Source: Emiliania huxleyi CCMP1516 (Eukaryota > Haptophyta > Isochrysidales > Noelaerhabdaceae). From it: a stretch of DNA of 64,000 nucleotides. The stretch lies in assembly GCF_000372725.1 (NCBI RefSeq), contig NW_005198167.1:500058-564057 (forward strand), given 5' to 3'. Positions 30,206 to 40,217 of the stretch are shown here, piece by piece (the first letter of the stretch is position 1; each line of letters starts with the position of its first letter). Position numbers and translations under genes: made by a program. Below the pieces are notes generated by a model, which saw nothing but the letters and a program-made list of their open reading frames with translations, did not search any database and had not been told where the DNA came from.

Positions 30206-32440
30206 ATGCGTGGCGGCGCCATGCTCCTGCTCCTCCTCCACTGCGCGCGAGCTGCGGCAGTTGTCAATTGCGCGCGAGCAGCACCGGGTGCCGGAGAGAG
30301 GCCTCACGTCGTCATGCTTCTCACGGATGACGTCGGCCACAACAACGTCGGCTTTTCCGCTCGGCATGCTGCCGCCACAATCCCAGGCACGTACGACTCC
30401 TTTGAAGGTACCTGGACCAACTACACTCCCCATCTCGACACTCTCGCTCGCTCGGGGGTGCTCCTCGAACGCCACTACGCCTACTTCACCTGTACGCCGT
30501 CGCGGCAGTCCATTCTGAGTGGGCGGCTGCCGACGCAGATGGGCGTGCTGCTGGGAGACCTTGACACCTGGGACGGAGGGACGAACGCATCGTGGGGCTA
30601 TGAGGGCTTGCCCTTGAACGTCACCACAGTTGGGCACAAGCTCAAGGCGGCTGGTTACAAGACACACTTGGTCGGCAAGGCCGACGGCCTCGGCGTGGCA
30701 ACGCAGTCCCACGCTGCAACATCTCGTGGTTTTGACACCTTCTTCGGCTTCTACTCGCATTCAAATGGGGCTTACAAGTTTGACACGCCGCGAGACACGG
30801 CCGGCCCAGGCCACCCACTGTGCCCGGACGACTGGGGTCCAAAGGCACCGTACGCGATCGACCTGTTCAACGGCTCGAGCAGCGACACTGCATCTGGCCA
30901 GCAAGCGTACTGGGCATACGAACGGTACCTCGCGATTTACGACGACTACCCCGATGGGGACCGGCCAAGGGAGGACTTCTTCTCGGACCCCGACCAGAGC
31001 GGCTATGAGGAGGTTCTCTTCATGGATCGCGCCGTGGAAATCATCGAGCAGCACGACGCTCTCACGCCGCTCGCACTGTTTTTTTGGAGCCGCGCCGCGC
31101 ACACTCATCTCGAGCTTCCAGATGAGACCTTCGACTCCGTTGCAGCGGCCTGGTGCGACCACAACCCGGGTTGCAAGGATAAAGACGGCACCTGCATGAT
31201 CAACCGCAAGCTCGGTCAGACCCTCCTGCATGGCCTTCGGTACGGCCAATGTGCATTGCCAGAGCGGATCGCGCACCTGGGGATGGTGCACATATTCGAC
31301 GAGCAGGTTGGCCGCCTCGTATCGGCGCTCGGGCAGAAAGGCATGTGGCAGGACACACTGATCATCTACACCAACGACAACGGTGGCGCGATAGGCACGA
31401 CTGCGGGTGCCAATAACTATCCGCTCCGGGGTGGCAAAGGCGGCGACTTTGATGGAGGCTTCCGCGTGCCAGCCTTTATCTCAGGCGGCTTTGTGCAGCG
31501 GACTGTTCTGAGGAAGGGGGCGGGGCGCGTCTCGAGCGTGGTGTCGCACGTCGCCGACTGGTACTCCACGCTCAGCTACCTCGCAGGCGTCGACCCGACG
31601 GATGACTCCGTTGGCGTGCAGCCCGTGAGCTCGGTCAACCTCTGGCCTTCCATCGCCTTCCCGACATCGTGCCCGGAGGCGCGATGGGAGCTCCAGCTGT
31701 CAACGCAGGCACTACTGGCGCGCAAAGGCGGTGAAGACGATCCAGCCTGGTACAAGCTGATCAGTGGCATGACGTCTTTCGACATGCACATGGGTCCCGA
31801 ATACCCAAACGCTTCCTGTCCCATTGGGATCGGGGGCAACAGAAGTTCGTGGTTCCCAACGGACTGCCGCCCATGGAACCCCGCCCCCTTTGGGGGAAGG
31901 GGTACGTTGCCAAAGGACTGCTCGGAGGGAACAAAGTTGGGGTGCCTCTTCCGCATTTCGGACGATCCGACTGAGCACCGCGACCTGAACGATCCAGGAG
32001 CCGGCGGGGACGTGGAGGCGGCCATCAGCGTCGGGATGCGCCGCCGGCTCGACGAGCTCAACAGGGGCTACTTTGAGCCCTGGCGTGGCTGCCACCGCTC
32101 CGAGTACTGCAATGCCACCGTCAACTTCTGGAGCAAGGCGGTCGACTTCCCCTTCTCTGGCCCGTTCATCGACGTGGCCGAGTGTAAAGAGTGCGCGAGC
32201 ACCAGCGCCCACCGGCACCGGACTTGGAACGAGTGCCAGTGTGAGGAGACGATATGGTCCTGCCTTCGCGACAACTTCATGGACGGAAAGCTGTGCCGTT
32301 GGGTCGACGGTGGCTGCACGCTCTCAAAGGAGGCAGCCCGCTTCACCTACCCGGAGCGCTTGCTCGCGGAGAGGGACATGCTGCCAGACGCGGAGCACAA
32401 CTACTTTTACAGGCGCAAGATCCGGGAGGCCGCGGTATGA
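30206..32440 (+). CDS. Secreted arylsulfatase (formylglycine-type)
   Basis: 744 residues from ATG 30206 (an alternative ATG at 30221), single exon. Residues 6-25 form a hydrophobic signal peptide. Catalytic features: metal-binding Asp pair in VVMLLTDDVGHNNVGF (35-50), the sulfatase signature CTPSRQSILSGR with formylglycine Cys at 96, LFFWSRAAHTHLELP, and the second metal site IIYTNDNGG followed by NYPLRGGKGGDFDGGFRVP. This is type I sulfatase, nearest the arylsulfatase B/I/J group. It hydrolyses sulfate esters, probably of cell-wall or extracellular polysaccharides. Odd points: the usual GKWHxG is GKADGLG here, so the active-site His is not in its normal place. A Cys-rich tail (about 645-720) extends beyond the family. 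Confidence 0.92.
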   Translation: MRGGAMLLLLLHCARAAAVVNCARAAPGAGERPHVVMLLTDDVGHNNVGFSARHAAATIPGTYDSFEGTWTNYTPHLDTLARSGVLLERHYAYFTCTPSRQSILSGRLPTQMGVLLGDLDTWDGGTNASWGYEGLPLNVTTVGHKLKAAGYKTHLVGKADGLGVATQSHAATSRGFDTFFGFYSHSNGAYKFDTPRDTAGPGHPLCPDDWGPKAPYAIDLFNGSSSDTASGQQAYWAYERYLAIYDDYPDGDRPREDFFSDPDQSGYEEVLFMDRAVEIIEQHDALTPLALFFWSRAAHTHLELPDETFDSVAAAWCDHNPGCKDKDGTCMINRKLGQTLLHGLRYGQCALPERIAHLGMVHIFDEQVGRLVSALGQKGMWQDTLIIYTNDNGGAIGTTAGANNYPLRGGKGGDFDGGFRVPAFISGGFVQRTVLRKGAGRVSSVVSHVADWYSTLSYLAGVDPTDDSVGVQPVSSVNLWPSIAFPTSCPEARWELQLSTQALLARKGGEDDPAWYKLISGMTSFDMHMGPEYPNASCPIGIGGNRSSWFPTDCRPWNPAPFGGRGTLPKDCSEGTKLGCLFRISDDPTEHRDLNDPGAGGDVEAAISVGMRRRLDELNRGYFEPWRGCHRSEYCNATVNFWSKAVDFPFSGPFIDVAECKECASTSAHRHRTWNECQCEETIWSCLRDNFMDGKLCRWVDGGCTLSKEAARFTYPERLLAERDMLPDAEHNYFYRRKIREAAV

Positions 32441-32457
32441 AAAGGGTTAAGATTGAG

Positions 32458-32476
32458 AGAGAGAGAGAAGGGGGGG

Positions 32477-32518
<42 letters not shown>
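32458..32518. repeat. (GA)n tract after the sulfatase gene
   Basis: About 58 bp of GA repeat interrupted by a G run, directly downstream of the sulfatase stop. Confidence 0.95.
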
Positions 32519-32520
<2 letters not shown>

Positions 32521-32777
32521 TCTTTCTGTGACCCACCCACCTCTCCCTTGTGTTTTGTCTGGGGAGGGGTTTCTCCTGCGTACCCGTTCTACCAGAGAAT
32601 GATCGGCGATCATAATGCGGCGTGCGGCGGCACGTAACCGGTAACGGCCGCCCGCCCGCGCCCCGGCACCGCGGGCGCGGGGAGTTGTTGAGGGCAGGCA
32701 CATGTGCGACTACGTGTTCGTGTAGTTCTGTGACGTAACGTGGGCAACATGGTCTACAATACACTCGCACATACCTT

Positions 32778-34388
32778 TCACGTGGGCGGCGATCTGGTGG
32801 CGGACGGCCGGCGTGATTGCGTAAAGTAGGTTCTGATGGCTTGGGCGAAGTCCCCCGAGAGGCGGCGGACGCCCACCGTCGGGCGGACAGAGCCGGTGAG
32901 GGCGGGCATGAGCACCGCGCGCAGCATGCGCTCAAAGGCCAAGTGGCTGCCGCAGCCGGAGGCGATCACCTCGAGCAGATGGTCGCGCTCGGCGTGGTCG
33001 AAGCACGTGGCGTCGCGCAGCGCGAAAGCCTTGACCTTCTCGATCACCTCGGCCTTCGCGCCGCGCCCCCCCTGATCTGCCTCGAGACCCGCCGTGTCCT
33101 CCGCGCCTGCCGCCGGGACGCCGCGCCCGATGGGCAGCACGACGAGGGCGGAGTGGTCGGCTCCCATGCGCGTGAAGGTCAGGAGCTCGAGCAGAGTCCA
33201 CAGCCGGTCGAGGTACGTCGGGCCGAGGAGGCACACAAGACGTGCACAGCCGGCGAGGTTGACGGGAAGCGAGGCGAGGCCCTGCGAGAGATTGCCCTGG
33301 TTGAGCGAGAACTTGTCCACCCACAGCAGCGGCGTGCGGCCGAATCTGGCCGTGAATGCTTCGGCCCACGTGCGCAGAGCGCAGAACTTGGCGTCGCCGT
33401 CGTCGGACCACGAGTGCGAGACGAAGGCATCGCACTCCCCGAGCGCCACGCGCCTCGTGCGCGCCCCCCTGCACGCCGTCGCTGGTCCTCCGTGGGTCTG
33501 GCTGCTGGCAAAGTCGTCCGCGCGAAGCTCGGAGAAGTCGACGACGCGAAAGTTCAGGCTCGCCGACTGGAGCGCGGCCTCGGCAGTGATGCCGCCGGTC
33601 ATGCTGGCCACCATAGCTGCAGCGCGCGACTGGTCGTCGAAGTGGAGGTGCTCGAAGAGGAGGGCGTGCATCCGCCGCCGGCTCGACGGGCGGAAGGCGA
33701 GCAGGAGGAGCAGCGCGCACGAGCCGGCGAAGAGGTTGGCCGCGGCGCCGAGATAGTCGACGCCCTCGACGAGCGCCACCACGCCCAGCGGCAAGGTGTT
33801 GGCTGCAAACAAGAGACAAATCAGCCGCGCCGCCGCCCAAAGGCGACGCAGTCGGACACTAGGCTGCATCGCCCACGTGCCGTCGCGCCTGCGCACCGCG
33901 GGCAGCACCAAGGCGGAGCAGGTGATACCCGTGACCGCGTACGCGACAGTTGAGTAAACTTGCATGGCACAGCCATCAGCAGTCGCTGATGTGTAATCCG
34001 CAGCGCAGACAACGGATAGCGGAGGGTCCAGGGTGTAGGTGAAGGCGAAGGCGCCAAGCGGTGCCGAGATCGCCATAATGCCAGCGACGACGATCTGGCT
34101 CTTTTGGTACGAGGGCAGTAAACCAAGGAGCGCAATGAGGATGCCGCTCAGCCAAAAGGGCTGAGCAAAATTGGCGGCTTTGTACGGCACGCCGATCAGA
34201 CCGCCGGAGATGAGGACGATGTCGAAGACAATCGCCACAAAAAAGAGGGCGAGGCCGGCGAAAAAGAAGGAGAGGCTGGCGCGCGCCTGCACCTTCGCTC
34301 CCTCCTTTCGCGCCTGGTTCAAGTTTTGTGCGAGCCGGAGGAATCTTGTGTCGGACTCGGAGCGCTCCAGCGTGGGAGGAGCGATCAT
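32778..34388 (-). CDS. Multi-pass membrane protein with C-terminal TIR-like domain
   Basis: 536 residues from ATG 34388, single exon. About six hydrophobic segments lie at residues 38-62, 78-92, 98-119, 145-165, 184-208 and 213-232. A cytosolic-type domain follows with CDAFVSHSWSDDGDAKF (319-335), PLLWVDKFSLNQGNLSQGL (353-371), LVCLLGPTYLDRLWTLLEL (384-402) and MGADHSALVV. The SHSWxDD...W.DK..xNQ...RLWxxxEL pattern is common in algal and other protist proteins and resembles a TIR fold. Whether it has NADase activity or is a protein-interaction module is not known. It may act as a membrane-anchored sensor or signalling adaptor. The ends are intact and no frameshift is seen. Confidence 0.78.
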   Translation of the reverse strand: MIAPPTLERSESDTRFLRLAQNLNQARKEGAKVQARASLSFFFAGLALFFVAIVFDIVLISGGLIGVPYKAANFAQPFWLSGILIALLGLLPSYQKSQIVVAGIMAISAPLGAFAFTYTLDPPLSVVCAADYTSATADGCAMQVYSTVAYAVTGITCSALVLPAVRRRDGTWAMQPSVRLRRLWAAARLICLLFAANTLPLGVVALVEGVDYLGAAANLFAGSCALLLLLAFRPSSRRRMHALLFEHLHFDDQSRAAAMVASMTGGITAEAALQSASLNFRVVDFSELRADDFASSQTHGGPATACRGARTRRVALGECDAFVSHSWSDDGDAKFCALRTWAEAFTARFGRTPLLWVDKFSLNQGNLSQGLASLPVNLAGCARLVCLLGPTYLDRLWTLLELLTFTRMGADHSALVVLPIGRGVPAAGAEDTAGLEADQGGRGAKAEVIEKVKAFALRDATCFDHAERDHLLEVIASGCGSHLAFERMLRAVLMPALTGSVRPTVGVRRLSGDFAQAIRTYFTQSRRPSATRSPPT

Positions 34389-34549
34389 GCCATTGTTTGG
34401 CGTCTCGGAGCCGAGTTGACACTAAGCGGCTGCTAGGCGTCTCGGAGCCGAATTGATCAGCGGCGGCCTCACTGCACTGGCGGCGGCTCTGGCGTGAGCT
34501 TGAGCCGCTTTGCGGCGGCCTTATCCGCAGCGGTTTTTCTTCTGATGCA

Positions 34550-34640
34550 GATTTTTGAAAACCAGAATTTTACAACAAAACTCCCTCGCACGACACTGGG
34601 CACAGGACTGGGCACGGGACTGGCTCGCACTGGCACTAAC
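34550..34640 (-). repeat. Dispersed repeat family C
   Basis: Contains aattttacaacaaaactccc and tcgcacgacactgggcac. Copies or fragments lie at 29463-29495, 48264-48305, 49600-49625 and 58230-58300, in both orientations. Confidence 0.75.
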
Positions 34641-34764
34641 CAGAAATCACGGCGGCCACAGTGATTTGGGCTCGGCAGCTTGTCAGCCCTCGGCCGAAGC
34701 TGGGGCCGGTCCCGTAGCCGAGAGAGCCCGCGTCGATGAGTTCGACGCGGTCGGGGAGGCCTTG

Positions 34765-34985
34765 AGCACTTGAGCACTGGATAGGGTCGATTCCGCATGG
34801 TACGGGACCCCTCGATCGTCTGTCTCGCCCTCCCTCACTGGTGTGTTCATTGGGGGGGGTCATAACAAACACGGTACAGTATCGAGGTGCACGCTGCCAA
34901 AGCAGTGTCGTCCCCCCTCTCCCCGACGGCGATGGCGGTGTGACCGATCGAGCTACAAGAGGAACTTGTTCAGCAGGATCCTAAA
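34765..34985 (+). repeat. Dispersed repeat family A, truncated copy in inverted pair
   Basis: From gagcacttgagcactggata to cttgttcagcaggatcc. It is the plus-oriented arm of an inverted pair with 35293-35645; the spacer (34986-35292) holds a G run and a C run. Confidence 0.9.
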
Positions 34986-35292
34986 CAAACGCAAGCGGCC
35001 GCGCAACCAGAGGGAGACCGGCCGCGAGTAATGGGGCTGCGGTCTGCACTGGTCTCGAAGGGGGGGGGGGGGGGGGGCACGGGCTGGACTAACCGAGTGT
35101 GCCACGTGTTTTGCGCGCGTGCGTAGTACGTCTTGAAGTTGCTTTTTCGGCTGTGGGTGTAGTATGTCTTGAAGTTGCTTTGTATGCTGAGCCTGAATGG
35201 ATGAGCCCCCCCCCCCCCCCCTCACCGCCCGCTCCGGCTGATGTGGCGCACACCCTCTCCACTGTCTCTCACAGGTGATAGGAAGGCACAGC

Positions 35293-35645
35293 TCTCAATG
35301 AGAACGATGGGCTTGCCCATCCCGGAGTGGTTCGATCCCACGCAAACCCGAGACGGTGATGGGAGGCGTCTCGGTGATCTCAGACCCAGTGAGGCAGTGC
35401 ATCAGACTAATCCCGGATCCTGCTGAACAAGCTCCTCTTGTAGCTCGATCGGTCACACCGCCATCGCCGTCGGGGAGAGGGGGGACGACACTGCCTCGGC
35501 AGCGTGCACCTCGATCCTGTACCGTGTTTGTTATGACCCCCCCCAATGAACACACCAGTGAGGGAGGGCGAGACGATCGAGGGGTCCCGTACCATGCGGA
35601 ATCGACCCTATCCAGTGCTCAAGTGCTCAAGCAGGATCCAAGGAG
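35293..35645 (-). repeat. Dispersed repeat family A, full-length copy
   Basis: On the minus strand it runs from gagcacttgagcactggata through cattggggggggtcataac, gatcgagctacaagagg and cactgggtctgagatcacc to gatgggcaagcccatc. About 350 bp. The plus strand near the far end reads gtggttcgatcccac, a 4-5-bp stem with a 7-nt loop identical in form to a tRNA T-arm (pol III B-box). It could be a tRNA-related SINE; no A-box or poly-A tail was identified. Another partial copy lies at 35850-35925. Confidence 0.8.
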
Positions 35646-35967
35646 GCCTTGCGGAGAGGCCAGCGAGGTGGCGATCGCTGTACATTGCCCCGGGCGCTAT
35701 GCTAAATTGACGAGCAAAAAGAAAACGAAGCGCCCGAAGTGCTCCCAGTCATTGCTTTTACCGTCCTCCCATCCCTCCCTTGGGTTGTCTGTTTTCTTCT
35801 CTCTAAAATTCTTTCTTTCTTTTTCATTGCTTTTTGGGGCGCTCGTCAATTTAGGGAGGGCGAGACGGTCGAGGGGTCCCGTACCACGCGGAATCGACCC
35901 TATCAAGTGCTCAAGTGCTCAAGGAAATCGACAAAATACCCAGGCGGTCGCAGGGTAATTTCTATAT

Positions 35968-36290
35968 GTATGTAAATAAATAAACAAAGAGTTGGACAAA
36001 TACCAAATTCCAAATCGCAAACATAGAAACCCAAACACAGGCGGCGACGTGGCATACGAGCTCATAGGAGAAGGAGGCGGGCACAAGTTCCAAGGACGCA
36101 CGAGCGAGCGAGACAGCAGCCATGACGATGATGATTCAGCGCGTGAACGCCAACTCGCCGGCACAGGCCGTGAAGAGCCGCGCACGCGGGCCGACGATTA
36201 CGCAGCTGCGTGCCAAGCAGGCCGCTCTTGTGGCCGCATCCGAGCTCGCGGCTTCGAGTGATGCCGAGGCGAATAAATAAATAAAACGGT
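35968..36290 (+). repeat. Dispersed repeat family D carrying a small reading frame, copy 1
   Basis: Starts with (aata)n and caaatcgcaaacatagaaac, and ends with a second (aata)n. It is about 75-80 percent similar by eye to 49298-49565. Both copies contain the start of the same small frame. Confidence 0.75.
36122..36280 (+). CDS. 52-residue conserved small protein of repeat D
   Basis: ATG 36122 to TAA 36280. The first 26 codons (MTMMIQRVNANSPAQAVKSR, then ARGPTI) are matched in the second repeat copy at 49460 (MTITTQRTTANSPAQAAKNR, then VRGPTV). Most changes there are conservative or synonymous, which suggests past selection on protein. The C-terminal half (an Ala/Glu helix) is deleted in the second copy. 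No known family. It may be a domesticated or retroposed small gene. Confidence 0.45.
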   Translation: MTMMIQRVNANSPAQAVKSRARGPTITQLRAKQAALVAASELAASSDAEANK

Positions 36291-36373
36291 CAAACTCTGA
36301 GACGAGATGGGATTTAGGGACATGTGTCCCCGCCCTGCACGATCTTGGTGTGAGGGATCTTCAATCCGTCCCC

Positions 36374-36634
36374 TCACCCCTGGTCACTACCCGACACTAA
36401 GAAGAGCAGCAAGAGTTGGGGCTGCGGCCACGGCTGCGGCTCCAACTCCATTCCCTCTTTTACGAACCACTTTTTGCGCTTGAGCGGCTGGCCATCCTCC
36501 CACATTTGATCCGAGAGCTTCAGTCCAAAGTCGGCGCCGAGCTTCTTCGCCTCCTCATTCTCCTCGTACGGCAGGTCGAGGAAGACGATGCCCTGGGCAC
36601 GGCTGCTTGTCGCGTTCGCCCGGGCCGCGCTCAA
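36374..36634 (-). CDS. DUF5710-like small domain, fragment
   Basis: The minus-strand frame contains IVFLDLPYEENEEAKKLGAD and KRKKWFVKEGMELEP. This is the pattern of DUF5710-type modules (hydrophobic strand, P-Y, E..AK.LGA, KKW[YF]V). There is no in-frame ATG; the open part starts at a TTG. The end (QPWPQPQLLLLFLVSGSDQG) looks like read-through. It is probably one exon or a relic. Such domains occur in DNA-processing proteins of bacteria and phages, but the role here is unknown. Confidence 0.45.
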   Translation of the reverse strand: MSAARANATSSRAQGIVFLDLPYEENEEAKKLGADFGLKLSDQMWEDGQPLKRKKWFVKEGMELEPQPWPQPQLLLLFLVSGSDQG

Positions 36635-36944
36635 AAGTATTTAACCGCGGAGTCCGAGCGCGCCAAACACCGGGTGGTACGATGTGGTACGACAAAAGCA
36701 TTCAGCGGAAAACAACTCCAAGTGCTCCAAACACCAGTTGTCTGTTTGCTTTCTTTCTTTTCCAAACACACCGGGTGGTACGATTTGTTTGCTCCGGACG
36801 CCAAATAAATAAATTGGTTGATTGATGAGCCCAGCCAGCGGCGTAGCCACAGGACTGGGGCATCCCATCACCGCGGTTTTGCTGTAGCTCTGCGACGACC
36901 AGCGGCAAGCAAAGCCAAAGGTGCTGTGGCACAGGATCCTAGAT

Positions 36945-37770
36945 CGTCCGAGAGCACTTGGAGCACTTGGAGTGCAGTCATTAGCCTCACATCCAGGGCT
37001 TAGCCTAAGCACGCTTTTCTCGCCAAGTACTATCTATATTCTTTTGCTTATATTCTCGCCAGACCATCTATATTCTCGAGAATATTCTCGAATATTGAGA
37101 ATATTTTCAGCACGCGAGAGATCAGCGGACGCCAAAAATCGCTCTAAAGTGGAGGTTTGTGCTCCCAAACCGCTCAGGAACGTCCAAAACTTAAAGATTC
37201 CCGTCTGCATCGACCCAAAACCTAATGTTGAGGGGGCAAAAGAGCTGCTTCGAGAAGCTGTAGTCAAGACCATTCTAGACGCCGCGATGTAACGTCGAGA
37301 ATATTCAAGAATATCTTGAGACTCGAGGTCAACCAAGGTCAAGGGCTGAAGAAAACTCGTAGATTCTTGAGAAAAAGCCGCGCCGGGGCATCTATATTCT
37401 CGAGAATATTCTCGAATACGAAAGTGCGCGGGACCATCTATATTCTCGGAGATATTCGAGAATATTGTGCTTAGGCCAATCCAGGGCCGGGGAGCTCAGA
37501 AGCGCACCCAGCGGGCCGGATGATCGGGATCGGGTTGCGGGCAAGAAAGCCCTAGCCCCGGGGGTGCGCGTTCGCAGGGCAAGGGCCTTAAAGTAAACAC
37601 GGGTCTCCGAGGGTTAGCCCCGCGTACCGGGTTTCCCCTTAACTGCAGGACGCCCCCTCCACTCGGAGAGAAAAGGATTTTGTGTTTTTGTTTAGATCGT
37701 CGAGAAACATGTGAAGTCTGAAGAACAGTCAGGCTCGGACTGGACACCAACGAGGTATGGGTGGACGCGA
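36945..37770. repeat. Repeat family E copy 2 split by AT-rich palindromic insert
   Basis: Family E blocks flank 37030-37470. That insert is rich in the palindrome tattctcgagaata (37060-37100, 37295-37320, 37390-37470). Inside it, 37120-37292 reads as protein (CAPKPLRNVQNLKIPVCIDP, KELLREAVVKTILDAAM, stop), a lower-GC gene fragment. Confidence 0.65.
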
Positions 37771-38224
37771 GACAGATGACGACGACACGCTCGAGCGAAG
37801 CACCGGCGTGAAGAAGAAAACCCTTACGCAGAGGGGGTTAGGCAATGATATCGCAAAACAGCAGGCAAGAACACGGCGAGCTCTCAAGAGCACGGCCATC
37901 AGAAGGCATCGCCGCCCATCGCGGCACGCCCCGCTCTCCGCCCAGCCGCGTGCACTCGCCCACCGCACCGGGCGAGCTCCCACTCCGACCCCCCAAATCA
38001 AACCCCGCCGCCCCATCACCGACGCCTCACCGACGCTCGCGCGGCCGCGCCCCCCCGTCCCAAGCTTATGCCTCCAAACCGCCGGGCAAGCCTAACGCGT
38101 CTTCGCCTACAGCCGCCTCGACCCCGCCTCCAGCCCCCTCGCCCCCGTTGCCGCCCCCGCCCCCGCCGCTGCTCGAGACACTATTCTCACTCCCCCGCCG
38201 CCCCGCCCCGCGCAGATTTCTCCG

Positions 38225-39794
38225 ATGATGTACCGCGTCCTCCTCGCGCTCCTCGCCGGCAAGGCGGCGGGATTCTCCTCGATGCCCGACCCCGGCTGCA
38301 CGGCGCTGGGCCCCCAGACGGATGCTTTCCCCGGCATCGGTGTGCATTTTTCGCCCGCCGGTGTGCTGCACGGACCCCCGCAGCTGCTGGATGGCGCGCA
38401 TGCCTAAGAGGGGGCTCGCGTTCCTGATCCATAGGCCAAGAATCGTGGGCCGGAAATTTCGGACCAGACACGCCTTGCGGCCCCTACTGCACCGCCGAGT
38501 TCACCATGAACACCATCACCACCGCCGCGCCTGGAAGTGGCGTCACCTACGTAGACCTCTTCATGTCGCTCGCTCACAACCCCGTCCTCGCAGCCATCGC
38601 CGAAGCCTTCAATCTCACTGCCGGCATCACCTACACTACCGGTTGCGCGAGTGCACCAGGGGACGGACCAGCAGGCGGCTTCCCGGGGGCGCTTTGCGGC
38701 GGCGTCGGCGCCGACCGCTACGGCTGGTGGAGCGAGATTTGCCGCGAGTCGGTGGGCTGTGCGGCTTGCCACGAGTGCTGTGCGCCTTCGCCCCCCTCCC
38801 CCCTCCCCCCCAGTGCCCGAGCGCTGCGACTGCTGTGCCCCGCACGCCCGCGCGCGCACGCAAGCGCACACGCGCCTCAACCCCCCTCCCCTCTCCGTCG
38901 CAGTCTTTCCGGATGGCTACCCGTCGGAGTGCATGCAGAACCGCAGCGGCCTTCCGTACACGGAGTTCACGCCGCGCGCAATCTTTGACTACATGCCCAC
39001 GTTGGAAGCCTCCGAGGCCTGGATTAACCCAACCGGCTTTGGGGCCTGCAGTGAGGCTTGCGCCGAGCGACCGGGCGAGATGATCACCGTCTACGGACCA
39101 GGCCCCTGCCCTGAGGGAGTCTCGCCCTACCTCTGCTACTCCGAGAACCCGTGGATTGGGGCCTCGTTCCCCAACACGACCTCGTTCCCCACTGAGATCC
39201 TCGCGTGCTCCGACGATTACGCGGGCGCCATCCTCGGCTGGGGCGACGGCAACACCGATCACTACGGTGCGACTCCTCCTCCTCCCCCTCCGTCCCTGCC
39301 CACACTCACAGACTCCTCTTGTTCCGCCTAGGCTGGGGCGACCCCGAAGGAGTCGCCGCCGTCGGTTGCCAGCCATGCTCCGACTGCTGTGCGCCTCGCC
39401 CCCCCCCCCCCCCCAAACCCCTGTGCATTTGGACTAAACCCCACCTCACACCACCTCTCCCTCCTGTGCCGCAGTCTTCCCGCAGGGCTACCCAACCCGG
39501 GGCAACGCCACGGCCGGCGAGCCGCCCATGATTCCCTACGGACCCGGCTACGACTCCTGGCCCTTCAAGGGCGCGGCGTGGTCGGGCCCGGCTGGGTACA
39601 CCGAGTGGTGCAGCCCGTTCTCGAACCAGTTCAAGCCGTGCGACGGAAGCTCGCCGCCGGAACCCCCCGACATCGAGGTTTCTGGGGGGGGGCGCCGCAA
39701 GCTGGCGGAAACCAAGACCGGCCCCAAGATGAGCGACCAGCTCGCCGCCACGGCCGCCAAGTTCAGCGCCATCTTCGGCAACGGCAAGAAGTGA
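38225..39794 (+). CDS. Secreted cysteine-rich protein, five exons, 406 residues
   Basis: Exons 38225-38393, 38468-38779, 38904-39266, 39332-39388 and 39475-39794 join in frame with one stop. The N-terminus MMYRVLLALLAGKAAGFSS is a signal peptide. The mature part is rich in Cys, Gly, Tyr and Trp, with a repeated junction: C-x-x-C-x-x-C-FFPDGYPSEC and C-x-x-C-FFPQGYPTRGN. Exons 3 and 5 start alike and follow homologous introns that both begin GTGCGCC and end GCAG|TCTT, so an exon-intron unit was duplicated. The C-terminal 35 residues are Lys-rich and helical. There is no known domain. It could be an extracellular matrix or scale-associated protein (speculative). Confidence 0.7.
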
Positions 39795-39799
39795 GCGCT

Positions 39800-40217
39800 G
39801 GTCGCTAGGCCAGCCACTCCTGGCTGTGGACCGGGAGGCGTCCGCGGGGCGTTCCTGACGTCTCTCTGGCCCTCCTCACCTGCACACTGCCTGTACACTT
39901 GCGGCCCTTTGCTGCCCCCCTCCCGGTTTTAGCCCCCCCCCCCCCCCCTCTTATGTTGCGAGGAGGCCGATAAGGCCGAGATGTGGTGCCCGCAAGGCCT
40001 GCGTGAGATTGCTTCTTTCTCCCCGCGGGCGGGGAACCCACGCCACGCCCTCGCCGCCTTCGTCTCTCGCCCCCTGCGCTCAGCAAGCAAGCGGCCCGGC
40101 GCGCCCCCAACGTACTGAGGAAGACACCAAGCCTCTCGGTGTGGCGGAGCGCGGCGCGTTGAGTTGATTGTGACGCTGTGGCTAGTTCCAATTTTTACCC
40201 TGAGTTCCCTGACCCAC
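39800..40217. other. Intergenic, no gene seen
   Basis: Contains a poly-C run (39936-39949). Small frames on both strands have no features. Confidence 0.4.

Noticed and set aside
35293-35470. A tRNA gene suggested by the T-arm-like sequence
   Set aside because: No acceptor, D or anticodon arms pair around it, and it is repeated in a dispersed element.
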